From the NCBI GenBank assembly GCA_944376125.1, contig CALWBQ010000005.1:1-64000 (forward strand): a stretch of 64,000 nt of DNA, written 5' to 3'. The notes under the pieces were generated by a model. It did no database searches, was not told the origin of the DNA, and saw only the letters and a list, made by a program, of their open reading frames with translations. The DNA is from an uncultured Lachnospiraceae bacterium. Its GTDB lineage: Bacteria; Bacillota; Clostridia; Lachnospirales; Lachnospiraceae. Positions 17,487 to 27,935 of this stretch are shown here, in pieces (positions within the stretch are counted from its first letter, which is position 1; every line of letters begins with the position of its first letter). The position numbers and the translations under genes were made by a program.

Positions 17487-20252
17487 TCAGCCGCCCTGTT
17501 CGATCAATTCCTCAAACTGTTCCATAGACATCAGAACCTTGCGCGGTTTTGTTCCTTCTTCCTCTCCTACTACCCCGGCCTGCGCCAGTTGATCCATGAT
17601 GCGGGCCGCGCGGTTAAAACCGATTTTAAACGCCCTCTGGAGCATTCCGATAGATGCCTTGTCTTTTTCGATAATGAATTTTCCAGCCTGGACAAAATAT
17701 TCATCCCGGCTGTCGGCACTCTTTCCGCTTTCCGCAGGTGCCTGGGCAATCTGTTTTTCTACCTCAGGATTGTACTGGGCGGTCAGCTCCTGGCTGGTCA
17801 AAAATTCTACAACTTTTGCTACCTCCTCATCTGACACAAAGGCCCCCTGTACCCGCTGGGGCTTCGGATAGCCAGATGGGTAAAAGAGCATGTCGCCTTT
17901 TCCAAGCAGCTTTTCTGCACCGTTCATATCGATAATTGTTCGGGAGTCTACACCGGACGAGACGGAAAAGGCAATTCTGGAAGGCACATTCGCCTTGATC
18001 AGGCCGGTTATGACGTTGACCGACGGGCGCTGGGTCGCAATCACCAGATGAATCCCAGCCGCTCTGGCAAGCTGTGCCAGCCGGCAAATGGCATCCTCCA
18101 CCTCTCCTGGGGCTACCATCATCAGGTCTGCCAGCTCATCTATGATAATGACAATCTGAGGCATCTTTTTGGGCTTATTTTCATCCTCAATATCCTTGAT
18201 CCCCTCTACCCTCTCATTAAAGCCTTTCAAATCTCTGACACCGTACTGGGCAAACTTTTTATAGCGGTCTGTCATCTCCGCCACCGCCCAGTTCAAAGCA
18301 CCAGAAGCCTTCTTGGGATCTGTTACCACAGGGATAAGAAGATGGGGAATTCCATTGTACACACTCAGCTCTACCACCTTGGGATCCACCATAATCAGTT
18401 TCACATCTTCCGGCTTTGACTTGTAGATAATGCTCATAATCAGTGTGTTAATGCATACCGACTTTCCTGAGCCAGTGGCCCCGGCGATGAGAAGATGAGG
18501 CATTTTAGCGATATCAGCCACTACCGTCTGGCCGCCGATGTCTTTTCCTACAGCAAAGGCCAGGCGTGACTTATGCTTTATAAACTCTTCGGACTCCAGC
18601 AAATCCCTCAGATAGACAGTATTATTCTCCTTATTCGGAACCTCGATTCCTACAGCAGACTTTCCAGGAATGGGAGCTTCAATCCGGATGTCAGCCGCTG
18701 CCAGGCTCAGCTTAATATCATCTGCCAGGCCGACAATCCGGCTGACTTTCACGCCCTGTTCCGGATGCAGCTCATATCTGGTAACAGATGGCCCGCAGCT
18801 AATATTTGTCACCGTTACTCCTACACCGAAATCCCTTAGAGTCTGCTGCAGCTTGATGGCCGTATCCTTATACTCCTGCTCAGAAAAATTCGAATTTCTG
18901 CTGCCTCTCTTCAAAAGAGACGTAGGCGGGAAGATATACTCCTTGGGCGGCTCCTCCTCTTTCTTTTCGATGTGAGCCGCCACAGCAGCCTGTGATTCTG
19001 CATCCTGCTGAGCCTCAGCGCGCTTCTTTTCTAGTTTCTTCTGCAAAAGCTCCGTCTCTGTTTCAATAACCTTTCCAGTAGCTGTTTCTACTCGTTTTTC
19101 CCCTTCTGGCAGGAAAAGCTCATCCGGATCATCTGTCCTGGCATCTGCGTCGAATTCACCATCGTAATTGATTCCCTGATGCTCGCCATCTATCGGATAA
19201 TACGGATCCGGATTACCGTCGTCCACCACAGCCATCTCCTCCAGGGTACTGGTATTTTTCGGGGCAAACAGGGGCTCTCCCGGCTGTTTTGTCCCGTCCG
19301 GCTCAAAGGGAACGCTGTCATCATCTATGTAGGAAGACTCTGCCCGGTCTATCTTTCCAGTAAAAACGTCAGCCGGATGAATCGGTCTGTCCTCCTCCGG
19401 CTTTTTCTCATTCTTCTGCTGCGCCTCAGCCCGTTTCAGCATTTCTTCTAAGGAAGGCTCCTCCGGGACAGGCTCAAACATAGACTGAACCGGGGCATCT
19501 GTAGGGAGCGGTACCTCGTCCTCAATCTTAGTGGCTTCCAGATCCACCCCTCTGACCCGCTGCTCTTCTCTCAGCCTGCGGCGCTCCTCCTGGCGTTCCG
19601 CCCGAATCTCCCTGCGGCGGTCCATATCCTCCCTGGCATACTGATATGCCCGGTCCCCGCTGTTTTTTACTGCCTTCACAATAGACTTTTCGGTAATACA
19701 AACAATACAGATGATGAGGGCAGCCAAAAGAACAATAAATGCCCCCACTGTTCCTACGACAGCCGAAAGGCTTCCTGCCAGAAGCCCTCCAACCAGGCCG
19801 CCTCCCATCCCGCTGGAAGCAGATGCACGGTAGTATTCCAGAACACTGCCCCCTGCAAGATTTTTATCTCCAAAAATAAGCTGGGCAAAGCCGCACAAAA
19901 TCACAGCCGCTCCGACAGCCGCCCACAGTTTCAAAGCCGCCCGGATATTTCCTTTGTTGGACAGGGCAAAACAGGTTCCGATAAAAAGAAATATCGGAAC
20001 CAGATACCCAATCATGCCAAACATCCCCAGCTGGGCACTTTTCAAGATTCGCCCAACCATGCCGCACAGATCAATATTGCTTAAAAACAGCAGCACTGCC
20101 ACTACAAATGAGCTGATAATAAAAACCTCTGCCCGAATCACCTGGGCGCCCTCATCGTAAGCTGGCTCCTGCTGTTTCTTTTTCGGTCTTCCCGCTTTCT
20201 TCGTATTCGTCTTCGTCTGAGTTGCCATTCTGCCTTTTTTAGTTGCTGACAC
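17487..20252 (-). CDS. ftsK: DNA translocase FtsK/SpoIIIE
   Basis: A 921-residue hexameric DNA pump. N-terminal membrane spans lie between about residues 35 and 190, then a long acidic Pro/Glu-rich linker, the motor domain with Walker [11 protein letters not shown] near residue 590, [10 protein letters not shown] (Walker B) and [12 protein letters not shown], and a C-terminal winged-helix gamma domain for orienting sequences. GTG 20252 is used because AGGAGG lies nine bases upstream; an ATG at 20228 is possible. Next to tepA it resembles the Bacillus spoIIIE-tepA neighbourhood, so a role in chromosome translocation at division or sporulation is likely. Confidence 0.94.
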   Translation of the reverse strand: MSATKKGRMATQTKTNTKKAGRPKKKQQEPAYDEGAQVIRAEVFIISSFVVAVLLFLSNIDLCGMVGRILKSAQLGMFGMIGYLVPIFLFIGTCFALSNKGNIRAALKLWAAVGAAVILCGFAQLIFGDKNLAGGSVLEYYRASASSGMGGGLVGGLLAGSLSAVVGTVGAFIVLLAALIICIVCITEKSIVKAVKNSGDRAYQYAREDMDRRREIRAERQEERRRLREEQRVRGVDLEATKIEDEVPLPTDAPVQSMFEPVPEEPSLEEMLKRAEAQQKNEKKPEEDRPIHPADVFTGKIDRAESSYIDDDSVPFEPDGTKQPGEPLFAPKNTSTLEEMAVVDDGNPDPYYPIDGEHQGINYDGEFDADARTDDPDELFLPEGEKRVETATGKVIETETELLQKKLEKKRAEAQQDAESQAAVAAHIEKKEEEPPKEYIFPPTSLLKRGSRNSNFSEQEYKDTAIKLQQTLRDFGVGVTVTNISCGPSVTRYELHPEQGVKVSRIVGLADDIKLSLAAADIRIEAPIPGKSAVGIEVPNKENNTVYLRDLLESEEFIKHKSRLAFAVGKDIGGQTVVADIAKMPHLLIAGATGSGKSVCINTLIMSIIYKSKPEDVKLIMVDPKVVELSVYNGIPHLLIPVVTDPKKASGALNWAVAEMTDRYKKFAQYGVRDLKGFNERVEGIKDIEDENKPKKMPQIVIIIDELADLMMVAPGEVEDAICRLAQLARAAGIHLVIATQRPSVNVITGLIKANVPSRIAFSVSSGVDSRTIIDMNGAEKLLGKGDMLFYPSGYPKPQRVQGAFVSDEEVAKVVEFLTSQELTAQYNPEVEKQIAQAPAESGKSADSRDEYFVQAGKFIIEKDKASIGMLQRAFKIGFNRAARIMDQLAQAGVVGEEEGTKPRKVLMSMEQFEELIEQGG

Positions 20253-20339
20253 GAAAATAAGCCTCCTGTATCTATTCCTGATCGGAATCCATAGATTCCC
20301 ATTGTTGATAGTATACAAAAGTTTCCATGAAATTGCAAG

Positions 20340-21044
20340 CTAATGACCGGCATCAATCATTGAGTGGAGTTTTCGCAGTGCCTCCCGAATCCCCCCTACT
20401 TCATCGATAAGTCCAGCCTCCACAGCTTCTTTTCCTACCAGAACTGTGCCCAAATCCCGGGTCAGCATTTTGGTATTATGCATCAGCCTCCGCAAATTTT
20501 CATATCCGATTTTCGAGTGTGCCGATACGAAGCTCAAAATCCTGTCCTGGATCATCTCAAAATATTCATAGGTCTGTGCGGTTCCGATCACCATACCGCT
20601 CATCCTGACAGGATGGATCATCATCGTGCCCGTAGGCACAATAAACGAGTAGTCGGATGAAACAGCCAGAGGCACACCAATGGAATGGCTTCCCCCTAAA
20701 ACCAGCGAGACAGCAGGGATGCTGAGAGAAGCAATCATCTCCGCGATAGCCAGCCCTGCATCCACATCCCCTCCTGAGGTATTTAAAAGGACCAGCAGCC
20801 CTTCCACTTCTTCGTTATCTTCAATCTCCGCCAGCTTCGGCAGAACATGGTCGTATTTTGTCGCTTTGCTGTTTCCTGACAAATTTTCATGGCCTTCCAC
20901 CTCTCCAATGATAGAAAGCAAATGAATATTGTGGTGCCGCCTGCTGTGATCCAAAGTCATCTGGCCGTATTCCTCCAGCTTTTCATCCTCCTTTGCCTCT
21001 GCTTCCTTTTTTGCCTTTTCGTATTCTGGATTCTGTCTGCCCAT
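20340..21044 (-). CDS. tepA: ClpP-like serine protease TepA (translocation-enhancing protein)
   Basis: A 234-residue ClpP-fold protein with a charged N-terminal extension. The catalytic triad can be traced: Ser in GGSHSIGV, His in MIHPVRMSG and an Asp in the DLGTVLVG region. [22 protein letters not shown] is the conserved strand preceding the active site. TepA proteins are ClpP homologs without a partner ATPase and are usually beside spoIIIE, as here. In Bacillus, TepA has been linked to protein translocation and spore protein degradation; the exact role in Clostridia is unclear. Confidence 0.88.
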   Translation of the reverse strand: MGRQNPEYEKAKKEAEAKEDEKLEEYGQMTLDHSRRHHNIHLLSIIGEVEGHENLSGNSKATKYDHVLPKLAEIEDNEEVEGLLVLLNTSGGDVDAGLAIAEMIASLSIPAVSLVLGGSHSIGVPLAVSSDYSFIVPTGTMMIHPVRMSGMVIGTAQTYEYFEMIQDRILSFVSAHSKIGYENLRRLMHNTKMLTRDLGTVLVGKEAVEAGLIDEVGGIREALRKLHSMIDAGH

Positions 21045-21239
21045 ATGCTCCTTCCTTTCCCGGCGGCCTTATCTCCGCCCTGTCAAAGCGCTATTCTTCC
21101 CCGTTTTCCGTTTCCTATGCCAGAAAAAACAAGGCTGTTCTGTACTTTTTCCGAAAATTGTAGTAAGATAATATGCAAATGGTATGCCGCCCGGCGGCAG
21201 AAACCCATCACAAAATATATGAAAGTCAGGAGGCTGACC

Positions 21240-22439
21240 ATGGAAAAAATTAAAATGACAACTCCCCTTGTAGAGATGGATGGGGACGAGATGACAAGAA
21301 TCCTTTGGAAAATGATCAAAGAAGAGCTGCTGCTTCCTTTTATCGACCTGAAAACTGAGTACTATGACCTGGGGCTGGAGCACCGGGATGCCACCAATGA
21401 CCAGGTCACAATCGATTCTGCCCTCGCCACAAAAAAATACGGTGTGGCTGTCAAATGTGCCACCATCACCCCCAATGCGGCCAGAGTGAAAGAGTACAAT
21501 CTAAAAGAAATGTGGAAAAGTCCTAACGGAACCATTCGCGCGATTCTGGATGGTACTGTCTTCCGATGCCCCATTGCCGTAAGGGGAATTGAGCCCTGCG
21601 TGAGGAACTGGAAAAAGCCTATCACCATTGCCAGGCACGCTTACGGTGACGTCTATAAAGGCGTTGAGATGAAGATTCCGGGAGCCGGAAAAGCCGAGCT
21701 GGTCTACACTGCTGCTGACGGCACTCAGCAGAGAGAGGTAATCCATGAGTTTGACGGGCCCGGCATTGTTCAGGGCACTCACAATGTGTGTGCCTCCATT
21801 GAGAGTTTTGCCAGAAGCTGCTTCAACTATGCCCTGGATGTAAAGCAGGATCTGTGGTTTGCCACTAAGGATACCATCTCCAAAAAATACGACCACACCT
21901 TCAAAGACATTTTCCAGGAAATTTTCGATAAAGAATATGCCGGCCGTTTTCAGGAAGCAGGAATTACCTACTTCTATACTTTGATTGACGATGCAGTAGC
22001 CCGCGTTATGAAATCCGAGGGCGGCTATATTTGGGCCTGCAAAAACTACGACGGAGATGTTATGAGTGATATGATCTCCTCAGCATTTGGCTCCCTGGCC
22101 ATGATGACCTCTGTTTTGGTTTCCCCGGAGGGCTACTATGAATATGAAGCTGCCCACGGCACGGTACAGCGCCACTATTACAAACATCTGGCCGGAGAAG
22201 AAACCTCCACGAACTCAGTGGCCACCATCTTCGCTTGGTCCGGCGCACTGAGAAAGCGCGGCGAGCTGGACGGCATCAAGGAGCTGGCCGAATTTGCTGA
22301 TAAATTGGAGAAGGCTACCCTGGACACCATCGAGAGCGGATATATGACCAAGGATCTGGCCCTCATCACCACTCTTCCAAACCCCACAGTCCTCAACAGC
22401 CAGGAATTCATCCAGGCTATTGCCAAGAGGCTGGCTTAG
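21240..22439 (+). CDS. icd: NADP-dependent isocitrate dehydrogenase, eukaryote-like type
   Basis: A 399-residue enzyme oxidatively decarboxylating isocitrate to 2-oxoglutarate with NADP. The N terminus ([15 protein letters not shown]) and internal segments such as [11 protein letters not shown]-like and [16 protein letters not shown] match the homodimeric family that includes mitochondrial and cytosolic eukaryotic enzymes, not the E. coli type. ATG 21240 follows AGGAGG; the reading frame is open far upstream but that part is non-coding in character. It is the only plus-strand gene in the first 26 kb, divergent from tepA, and ends in a strong hairpin. It probably supplies 2-oxoglutarate and NADPH for glutamate synthesis. 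Confidence 0.95.
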   Translation: MEKIKMTTPLVEMDGDEMTRILWKMIKEELLLPFIDLKTEYYDLGLEHRDATNDQVTIDSALATKKYGVAVKCATITPNAARVKEYNLKEMWKSPNGTIRAILDGTVFRCPIAVRGIEPCVRNWKKPITIARHAYGDVYKGVEMKIPGAGKAELVYTAADGTQQREVIHEFDGPGIVQGTHNVCASIESFARSCFNYALDVKQDLWFATKDTISKKYDHTFKDIFQEIFDKEYAGRFQEAGITYFYTLIDDAVARVMKSEGGYIWACKNYDGDVMSDMISSAFGSLAMMTSVLVSPEGYYEYEAAHGTVQRHYYKHLAGEETSTNSVATIFAWSGALRKRGELDGIKELAEFADKLEKATLDTIESGYMTKDLALITTLPNPTVLNSQEFIQAIAKRLA

Positions 22440-22453
22440 ATCTTTTTTCACAG

Positions 22454-22504
22454 AAAAGCCCTGCAGAAATGCCGGAACATTCCGGCAGAATTCTGCAGGG
22501 CTTC
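22454..22504. terminator. Bidirectional terminator between icd and the convergent gene
   Basis: A long hairpin pairs AGCCCTGCAGAA with TTCTGCAGGGCT, with an inner TGCCGGAA/TTCCGGCA stem. On the minus strand it is followed by TTTTC, on the plus strand by TCTTTG. It separates convergent genes. Confidence 0.88.
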
Positions 22505-22538
22505 TTTGCGGGTGCCTGATCTTTTGCAGCAGATCTGC

Positions 22539-22799
22539 TTAAAACTTCTCGTAGATTTCATTCAGCCAGGCAATCCCGTCTTGGATCCCATTTTCGCTGA
22601 ACTCAAAATCCCGAGAGATGACCTGCTCCTTCGGGGTCGCGTCGTAGCTGTATGGCTCCGGCCATGCTTCCACCGTGAGAGCAGTTTTCCCGTCTTCTAT
22701 TTCCTTTTTTCCCATCCGATACCTCATCCCCTGAAAACTGCCTGTAAATTTTGCCTTCTTCAGATAGGGAATCGGCATAAAGTCCTCTCTTCTCAGCAT
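22539..22799 (-). CDS. Small conserved hypothetical protein downstream of polA
   Basis: An 86-residue acidic, soluble protein starting MLRREDFMPIPYLKKAKF. ATG 22799 has AGAGGAG six bases upstream; a GTG at 22817 is less likely. Its middle and end contain WPEPYSYDATP and a C-terminal GIAWLNEIYE helix. I recall similar small proteins near polA in Lachnospiraceae but know no function. Its position 30 bases after polA on the same strand suggests cotranscription. Nothing in the sequence indicates a catalytic site or membrane segment. Confidence 0.7.
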   Translation of the reverse strand: MLRREDFMPIPYLKKAKFTGSFQGMRYRMGKKEIEDGKTALTVEAWPEPYSYDATPKEQVISRDFEFSENGIQDGIAWLNEIYEKF

Positions 22800-22829
22800 A
22801 CTCTGCTCCTCTTTCACTGACAGGGCTAG

Positions 22830-25493
22830 TTAATGGGCATCGAACCAGCTCATCCCTTCTTTGGCATCCACTTCTAAAGAAACGGAGAGATCCGCAGCGT
22901 GCTTCATCTTATCCTCCAGGATCTCCTTTACCTGTTCCAATTCCGGCTTCCATGTCTCCACAAGCAGCTCATCGTGAACCTGGAGAACAATCCGTGACTT
23001 CATCCCCCTCTTCTGCAGCTCCTGGTCCACCCGGATCATGGCGATCTTTATAATATCTGCCGCCGTCCCCTGGATGGGGGAATTCATAGCAACCCGCTCT
23101 CCGAAAGACCTCTGCATAAAATTAGCTGATTTCAGTTCCGGTATGGGTCTCCGCCGGCCAAATAACGTAGTAACATACCCGTGTTCTTTCCCGTCTGCCA
23201 CCTGCTGATCCAAAAATTTTTTGACTCCTGGATATGTCTCAAAATATTTATTGATATACTCCAGAGCTTCCTTCCGGGTGATACTCAGATCCTCGCTGAG
23301 GCCAAACGCACTGATGCCATAGACAATGCCAAAATTAACCGCCTTCGCATTGCGACGCTGGAGCGGCGTCACTTCATCCAGAGGGACATGGAACACCTGA
23401 GATGCCGTTATGGCATGGATATCCTGAGCTGAACGGTAAGCGGCAATCAGCCTCTCATCCCCTGACATGTGAGCCAGGATCCTCAGCTCAATCTGGGAAT
23501 AATCGGCATCTACAAAGGTATAGCCAGATTCAGGCACAAAAACCTTGCGGATCTCCCTTCCCAGTTCCATACGGACTGGAATGTTCTGCAGGTTGGGCTC
23601 CGTGCTGCTGATCCTGCCGGTTGCTGTAATAGTCTGATTAAATTTGCCGTGAATCCGTTCATCCGGCCCGATAAAAGCCGAAAGCCCCTCTGCATAGGTG
23701 GAATACAGTTTTGTCAGCTGCCGGTAGTCCAATATCATCTGAACCACCGGGACATCGGGAGCCAGCTTTTCCAGGACATCGGCTGCCGTGGAATACCCGG
23801 TTTTCGTCTTTTTTCCGCCCTTTAAATGCATCTTCTCAAACAGAACTTCTCCCAGCTGCTTAGGCGAATTGATATTAAAGGTCTCTCCTGTTGCCTGGTA
23901 GATCTCCTGTTCCAGCTTGTCGATCTGGATCTTCAGCCGGTCTCCATAGTCCTTCAGCTCCTGGCGTTCCACCCGGACACCGGCAGCCTCCATCCGATGA
24001 AGGCTGTAGATCAAGGGCATCTCCACGTCCAAAAACAAGTTCTCCATACCGGTATCCTTCAGCCTCTCCAAAAGAATCGGGCCGGAAGCATATGCAGTAT
24101 ATGCCATGTAGCAGGCACACACCATCGCCTTCTCCTCCCCCTGCTCCAGGCTTCTGCCCAAATCTGCTTTTCCCAGCAGGTCTGCCTTGGACGGAAGAGT
24201 CACTTTCAGGTAGTCTCTGGCCAGATCATCATAATCATAGGAATCCTTGAGAGGATTCAAAAGATAGGCAGCCACCATTCCATCCAGAGCTCCGGAATTC
24301 CAGCTAATATGAAGAAATGGAAGCTGACTCTTTAGATCAATGGTCCACACTGGAAGTCCGGGTTTTTCACAGAGTTCCTCCATCTTTCCTGCCAAATACT
24401 CCCCAGTGACGAAGCCGGCTGCTTCCAGCAGAACACAGTTCTCATCCCCCAGACAGACAGCCAGACCTGCCACTTCCCGGGCACCGTCTTCTTTCCCTGG
24501 CTTTGTGATCAGCTGAGCTCCGATCCGCTCTGCCTCATCCGCCTTCTTCCAGAAAGCCTCCGCCTCCCCCAGATCTGAAATCACAGAAAAATGGTCTCTC
24601 AGAGACTCCGCCCCGCTCTCCTGGGCTGCCCCGGAAAATCTGGGAAGGAGGGATTTAAATTCCAGCCGCTTCATATACTGATATGCTTCCTCTGTGTAAA
24701 GATTATCGATCTTTGCATCCTCATAGGAAAACTCAATGCCGCAGTCTGTACAAATCTCTGCCAGTTTCTTGCTCATCTGGGCCATATCGTAATGTTCTTC
24801 CAGAGCCTTTCTGGCTCTGGGAGGTTTGATCTCCTCCAAGTGGTCATATGCATTCTCAATACTTCCATATGCAGATATAATGGCGGTGGCTGTTTTTTCA
24901 CCGATGGACGGGACTCCAGGAATATTGTCAGAAGCATCTCCCATCAGAGCCTTTACATCGATAAATTCCTTCGGTGTAACCCCATATTCCCGCTTCACAT
25001 CTTCCGGATAATAATCCTTCACTTCGGTTCCGCCCCTGAGAGTCTTTGGAATCCGGATTTTAATATGCTCATCCGCAAGCTGAAGAAGATCCCGGTCACC
25101 TGATACAATCGAAACCTCCACATGATCCCCTGCCTGCTGTTTTGCCACAGTTCCCAAGATATCATCTGCCTCGAATCCTGCTTTCGTCAAGATCGGAATT
25201 CCCATAGCAGTCAAAACTTCCTTCATCAAAGGCACCTGCTCATGGAGCTCCTGAGGCATAGGCTTTCTCGTGCCCTTGTATTCCTCGTACATCTTATGCC
25301 GGAAAGTAGGTTCCTTGAGGTCAAACGCTACGGCCAGATGATCCGCCTGCTCTTCCTCAAGGATCTTAAACATAATATTCAGAAAACCGTACACTGCATT
25401 GGTGTGCAGCCCCTCTGAATTTGTCAGATCCGGCACGCCGTAAAAAGCCCGGTTCAAAATGCTGTGTCCGTCTATTAAAACTAATTTTTCCAT
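22830..25493 (-). CDS. polA: DNA polymerase I
   Basis: An 887-residue polymerase for Okazaki fragment processing and repair. The N-terminal 5'-3' exonuclease domain is intact (LIDGHSILNRAFYG, DDILGT, SGDRDLLQL, GDASDNIPGVPSIGEKTA). The middle 3'-5' exonuclease-like domain (about 300-480) lacks the Asp-Glu signature of an active proofreading site. The C-terminal polymerase domain has DADYSQIELRILAH, RRNAKAVNFGIVYG and QVHDELLVE. An extended -10 box lies in the 69-base gap before it. Confidence 0.97.
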   Translation of the reverse strand: MEKLVLIDGHSILNRAFYGVPDLTNSEGLHTNAVYGFLNIMFKILEEEQADHLAVAFDLKEPTFRHKMYEEYKGTRKPMPQELHEQVPLMKEVLTAMGIPILTKAGFEADDILGTVAKQQAGDHVEVSIVSGDRDLLQLADEHIKIRIPKTLRGGTEVKDYYPEDVKREYGVTPKEFIDVKALMGDASDNIPGVPSIGEKTATAIISAYGSIENAYDHLEEIKPPRARKALEEHYDMAQMSKKLAEICTDCGIEFSYEDAKIDNLYTEEAYQYMKRLEFKSLLPRFSGAAQESGAESLRDHFSVISDLGEAEAFWKKADEAERIGAQLITKPGKEDGAREVAGLAVCLGDENCVLLEAAGFVTGEYLAGKMEELCEKPGLPVWTIDLKSQLPFLHISWNSGALDGMVAAYLLNPLKDSYDYDDLARDYLKVTLPSKADLLGKADLGRSLEQGEEKAMVCACYMAYTAYASGPILLERLKDTGMENLFLDVEMPLIYSLHRMEAAGVRVERQELKDYGDRLKIQIDKLEQEIYQATGETFNINSPKQLGEVLFEKMHLKGGKKTKTGYSTAADVLEKLAPDVPVVQMILDYRQLTKLYSTYAEGLSAFIGPDERIHGKFNQTITATGRISSTEPNLQNIPVRMELGREIRKVFVPESGYTFVDADYSQIELRILAHMSGDERLIAAYRSAQDIHAITASQVFHVPLDEVTPLQRRNAKAVNFGIVYGISAFGLSEDLSITRKEALEYINKYFETYPGVKKFLDQQVADGKEHGYVTTLFGRRRPIPELKSANFMQRSFGERVAMNSPIQGTAADIIKIAMIRVDQELQKRGMKSRIVLQVHDELLVETWKPELEQVKEILEDKMKHAADLSVSLEVDAKEGMSWFDAH

Positions 25494-25535
25494 ATCCAGT
25501 CCTTTCCTGATCCCTCTTCTCAGCGCTAAGATGCT

Positions 25536-25541
25536 ATTATA
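25536..25541 (-). promoter_or_regulatory. Candidate -10 box for polA
   Basis: TTGGATATAAT on the minus strand contains a perfect TATAAT about 43 bases before the polA ATG. No good -35 box is visible 17 bases upstream, so this is tentative. Confidence 0.4.
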
Positions 25542-25562
25542 TCCAATTTCAGCGCCCCTATC

Positions 25563-25904
25563 CTACCAGAACACTCCCCACATCCGAAGCTGCATAACGG
25601 TCATTACAGTAAGGCTCATGGCAACCAGCGTGTCAACGGCATATTTTGCAATCTGAAACATCCGTCTTCTCTGGATATGCTGCCTGGACTCCTCCAGGCG
25701 TTCCTCCATCTCCCCTTTTATATTGTAATTATCAGCGTCAGAATCTAGCTGACGGATACCGTAATCAACCGTAAAATAAATCTCAAGCTCTTCCTGACAA
25801 TTTTCACAGTTTTCAATGTGTTCTAAGAATTCCTCCAGCTTGTCATCCTCCAAATCTCCCTGGATATAGGGCGTGACAAGACGTTCTGCCTCCTGACAAG
25901 TCAT
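25563..25904 (-). CDS. zf-HC2 (anti-sigma-like) single-pass membrane protein
   Basis: A 113-residue protein beginning MTCQEAERLVTPYIQGDL, with the zinc-binding anti-sigma pattern C3...H29-x3-C33-x2-C36 (HIENCENCQ), an acidic middle and one membrane span near the C terminus (about 88-108). This is the ZAS-like fold of anti-sigma factors, but the extracytoplasmic sensor domain is missing and no sigma factor gene is adjacent. AGGAGG precedes the ATG. The partner cannot be told from the sequence. Confidence 0.8.
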   Translation of the reverse strand: MTCQEAERLVTPYIQGDLEDDKLEEFLEHIENCENCQEELEIYFTVDYGIRQLDSDADNYNIKGEMEERLEESRQHIQRRRMFQIAKYAVDTLVAMSLTVMTVMQLRMWGVFW

Positions 25905-26025
25905 AGTGTAGCCTCCTCATCCTGCGGTCTTTCCAATAACTATATATTACCCTGTTTTTCCCGCGCTGCCAATAGATTTTCTGTTTTTTTCAAAGCCAGC
26001 ATCTGATGAGCCTGGATAAAAGAAA

Positions 26026-26063
26026 AAACCCCGAGGGATGCTTTATCAGCATTCTCTGAGGTT
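26026..26063 (-). terminator. Terminator of the tRNA-Leu transcript
   Basis: On the minus strand an imperfect stem of AACCTCAGAGAATGCT with AGCATCCCTCGGGGTT is followed by TTTTTTC, just after tRNA-Leu. Confidence 0.75.
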
Positions 26064-26082
26064 TCTTGCCCCTGCCAAGGAG

Positions 26083-26165
26083 TGCCGGCTGCGGGACTTG
26101 AACCCGCACGATGTTGCCATCAATGGATTTTGAGTCCACCTCGTCTGCCATTCCGACAAGCCGGC
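26083..26165 (-). tRNA. tRNA-Leu (CAA)
   Basis: An 83-nt class II tRNA. Acceptor GCCGGCT pairs with AGCCGGC, the variable arm is long, the anticodon loop is CTCAAAA (anticodon CAA) and the T arm contains GGTTCAAGTCC. CCA is not encoded. Reads UUG. Confidence 0.95.
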
Positions 26166-26181
26166 CCGTACAACAGTTAAT

Positions 26182-26210
26182 ATGTTAGCATAAATTGTTT
26201 GTTTTGGCAA
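26182..26210 (-). promoter_or_regulatory. Promoter of tRNA-Leu
   Basis: TTGCCA, 17-base spacer and TAACAT on the minus strand, with the -10 about 17 bases before the mature tRNA 5' end. Confidence 0.7.
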
Positions 26211-26364
26211 GTATTTTTTGAAACAATTCCGCCAAAACCTTTTCTTTCCGCAGTATCTGTGAAACATAGCCCTGGTGAACGCCCTGATCTGAGCCACACG
26301 CCTAAATCGTAACAAAAAATGCGGGGAAATGTAAAGAATTATTCACCACATTCCGCTGAAGGTA

Positions 26365-26373
26365 TGGTATAAT
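26365..26373 (+). promoter_or_regulatory. Extended -10 promoter for the secreted protein-upp pair
   Basis: TGGTATAAT (extended -10) lies 76 bases before ATG 26449. The -35 region is poor, as is usual with an extended -10. Confidence 0.6.
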
Positions 26374-26448
26374 TAACCACGAAGTGTTATGATACCTGCA
26401 CATACCGGTTTCTGCGCTTCTAAATCCACAAAAGAAAAGGGGGACCTT

Positions 26449-27279
26449 ATGAATAAAAAACTGATTATTGGAATTTCCGCTGCTGTTGCCGCCGTTGTGA
26501 TCGGCGCCGCAGCCGCCTTGATGACTTCCACGACTCCGGAAAAAATTGATCTGTCATCGACTCACACCACTCAAGCTCCCACGGAGAGCCAGGAGACGGA
26601 GGCAGAAACGGAAGCCGCCGTTACTACCGCTGCGGCGGAGACTTCCGCGGCGGATTCGGAGGAGTCGCCCGTTTCTGTTGCCGCATCAATTAAAACCTAC
26701 ACTTCCGGAAATATTTCGATTGAATATCCTGAAGTCCAAGGACTGTCTGACAGCGCTTTGATGAATCAGCTCAATGAAAAGCTGCGCTCCAATGCTCTTT
26801 CTGTCATTCAAGGAATCGGGCTGGATGAGGCAAGCGATTCTTTATCCATAAAGTGCCAGGTGATTTCTGTCGACCGCCGGCGTCTCACAGCCATCTATAC
26901 AGGCATTGCCGCGCCGGAGGGGGCCGCCTATCCTACCAACCTTTTTTACAGCAATACGATTGATTTGAAAGATGCTTCTGATCTGGGCCTTGGCGATTTT
27001 ACAGATGCTTATACAATGGCCGGATACATTCTCAGTGATGATGTGGCCTTCTCCGGGCTTACAGATGAGCAGACTGCTGCCGTCTTAGAGTACCGCAAAG
27101 GGCTCTCCCTGGAAGAATGGACCAACACTCTGAACCAGGCTGATTTCCCCATCCAGGCCGGAGTGACATGGCCGCCGTCATTCAGTTATGAAAAACAAGG
27201 GAGTATTTATTTTTCTATCCCGGTAGACCATGTCCTGGGCGATTATGTAACAGTGCGCTTTGACCCATCTACAAAATAA
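26449..27279 (+). CDS. Membrane-anchored exported protein, DUF3298/RsiV-like C-terminal domain
   Basis: A 276-residue protein. Residues about 4-25 form an uncleaved or cleavable signal anchor, followed by a Thr/Glu/Ala-rich linker (about 30-75) and a globular extracellular domain. That domain contains a repeated beta-rich pattern ending in FSYEKQGSIYFSIPVDHVLGDYVTVRF, resembling DUF3298-type domains of RsiV-like proteins; the assignment is from pattern only. ATG 26449 follows AAAAGGGGG. It precedes upp by 24 bases with no terminator, so the two are cotranscribed. Function unknown. Confidence 0.7.
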   Translation: MNKKLIIGISAAVAAVVIGAAAALMTSTTPEKIDLSSTHTTQAPTESQETEAETEAAVTTAAAETSAADSEESPVSVAASIKTYTSGNISIEYPEVQGLSDSALMNQLNEKLRSNALSVIQGIGLDEASDSLSIKCQVISVDRRRLTAIYTGIAAPEGAAYPTNLFYSNTIDLKDASDLGLGDFTDAYTMAGYILSDDVAFSGLTDEQTAAVLEYRKGLSLEEWTNTLNQADFPIQAGVTWPPSFSYEKQGSIYFSIPVDHVLGDYVTVRFDPSTK

Positions 27280-27303
27280 TCAGAGAAGAAAGGAAAACAC
27301 ACT

Positions 27304-27933
27304 ATGGAAAATGTTATGATCTTTGATCATCCGCTGATCCAGCATAAAATATCAAAGCTGAGAGATAAAAACACGGGAACCAATGAGTTCCGCGCTCTCA
27401 TCGAGGAGATCGCAATGCTGATGGGATATGAGGCTCTCCGCGATCTTCCTCTGGAAAACGTCGAGGTAGAAACGCCCATCGAAACCTGTATGACTCCCAT
27501 GATAGCCGGAAGGAAGCTGGCTGTAGTGCCGATCCTCCGTGCAGGGCTGGGGATGGTAAGCGGCATTCTGGCCCTTGTACCTTCTGCAAAGGTCGGACAC
27601 ATCGGTCTTTATCGAGATGAGGTAACCCATGAGCCCCACGAGTATTACTGTAAACTCCCAGATCCGATCGAGGAGAGGACAATCATTGTCACAGATCCTA
27701 TGCTGGCTACCGGAGGATCCGCTGTGGCGGCTGTTGATTTCATCAAAGCACACGGCGGCAGAAAGATTAAATTTATGGCGATTATCGCCGCGCCGGAGGG
27801 GTTAAAGCGGCTCAGAGAGGCCCATCCGGATGTCCAGATCTATGTGGGATGCTTGGATCGCTGCCTGAATGAGGACGCTTACATCTGTCCCGGACTGGGG
27901 GATGCCGGAGACCGCATTTTCGGAACCAAATAA
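27304..27933 (+). CDS. upp: Uracil phosphoribosyltransferase
   Basis: A 209-residue enzyme converting uracil and PRPP to UMP. The PRPP loop [16 protein letters not shown], the N-terminal [19 protein letters not shown] and the C-terminal [17 protein letters not shown] uracil-binding segment are all intact. AAAGGAAAA precedes ATG 27304. It salvages pyrimidine bases and may work with the nucleoside operon at 41-50 kb, although not linked to it. Confidence 0.97.
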   Translation: MENVMIFDHPLIQHKISKLRDKNTGTNEFRALIEEIAMLMGYEALRDLPLENVEVETPIETCMTPMIAGRKLAVVPILRAGLGMVSGILALVPSAKVGHIGLYRDEVTHEPHEYYCKLPDPIEERTIIVTDPMLATGGSAVAAVDFIKAHGGRKIKFMAIIAAPEGLKRLREAHPDVQIYVGCLDRCLNEDAYICPGLGDAGDRIFGTK

Positions 27934-27935
27934 CA

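Noticed and set aside
20889-21239. Open frame upstream of icd giving a 117-residue N-terminal extension
   Set aside because: The family starts at [17 protein letters not shown] with AGGAGG just before it; the extension overlaps the tepA 5' end antisense and has no protein-like character.
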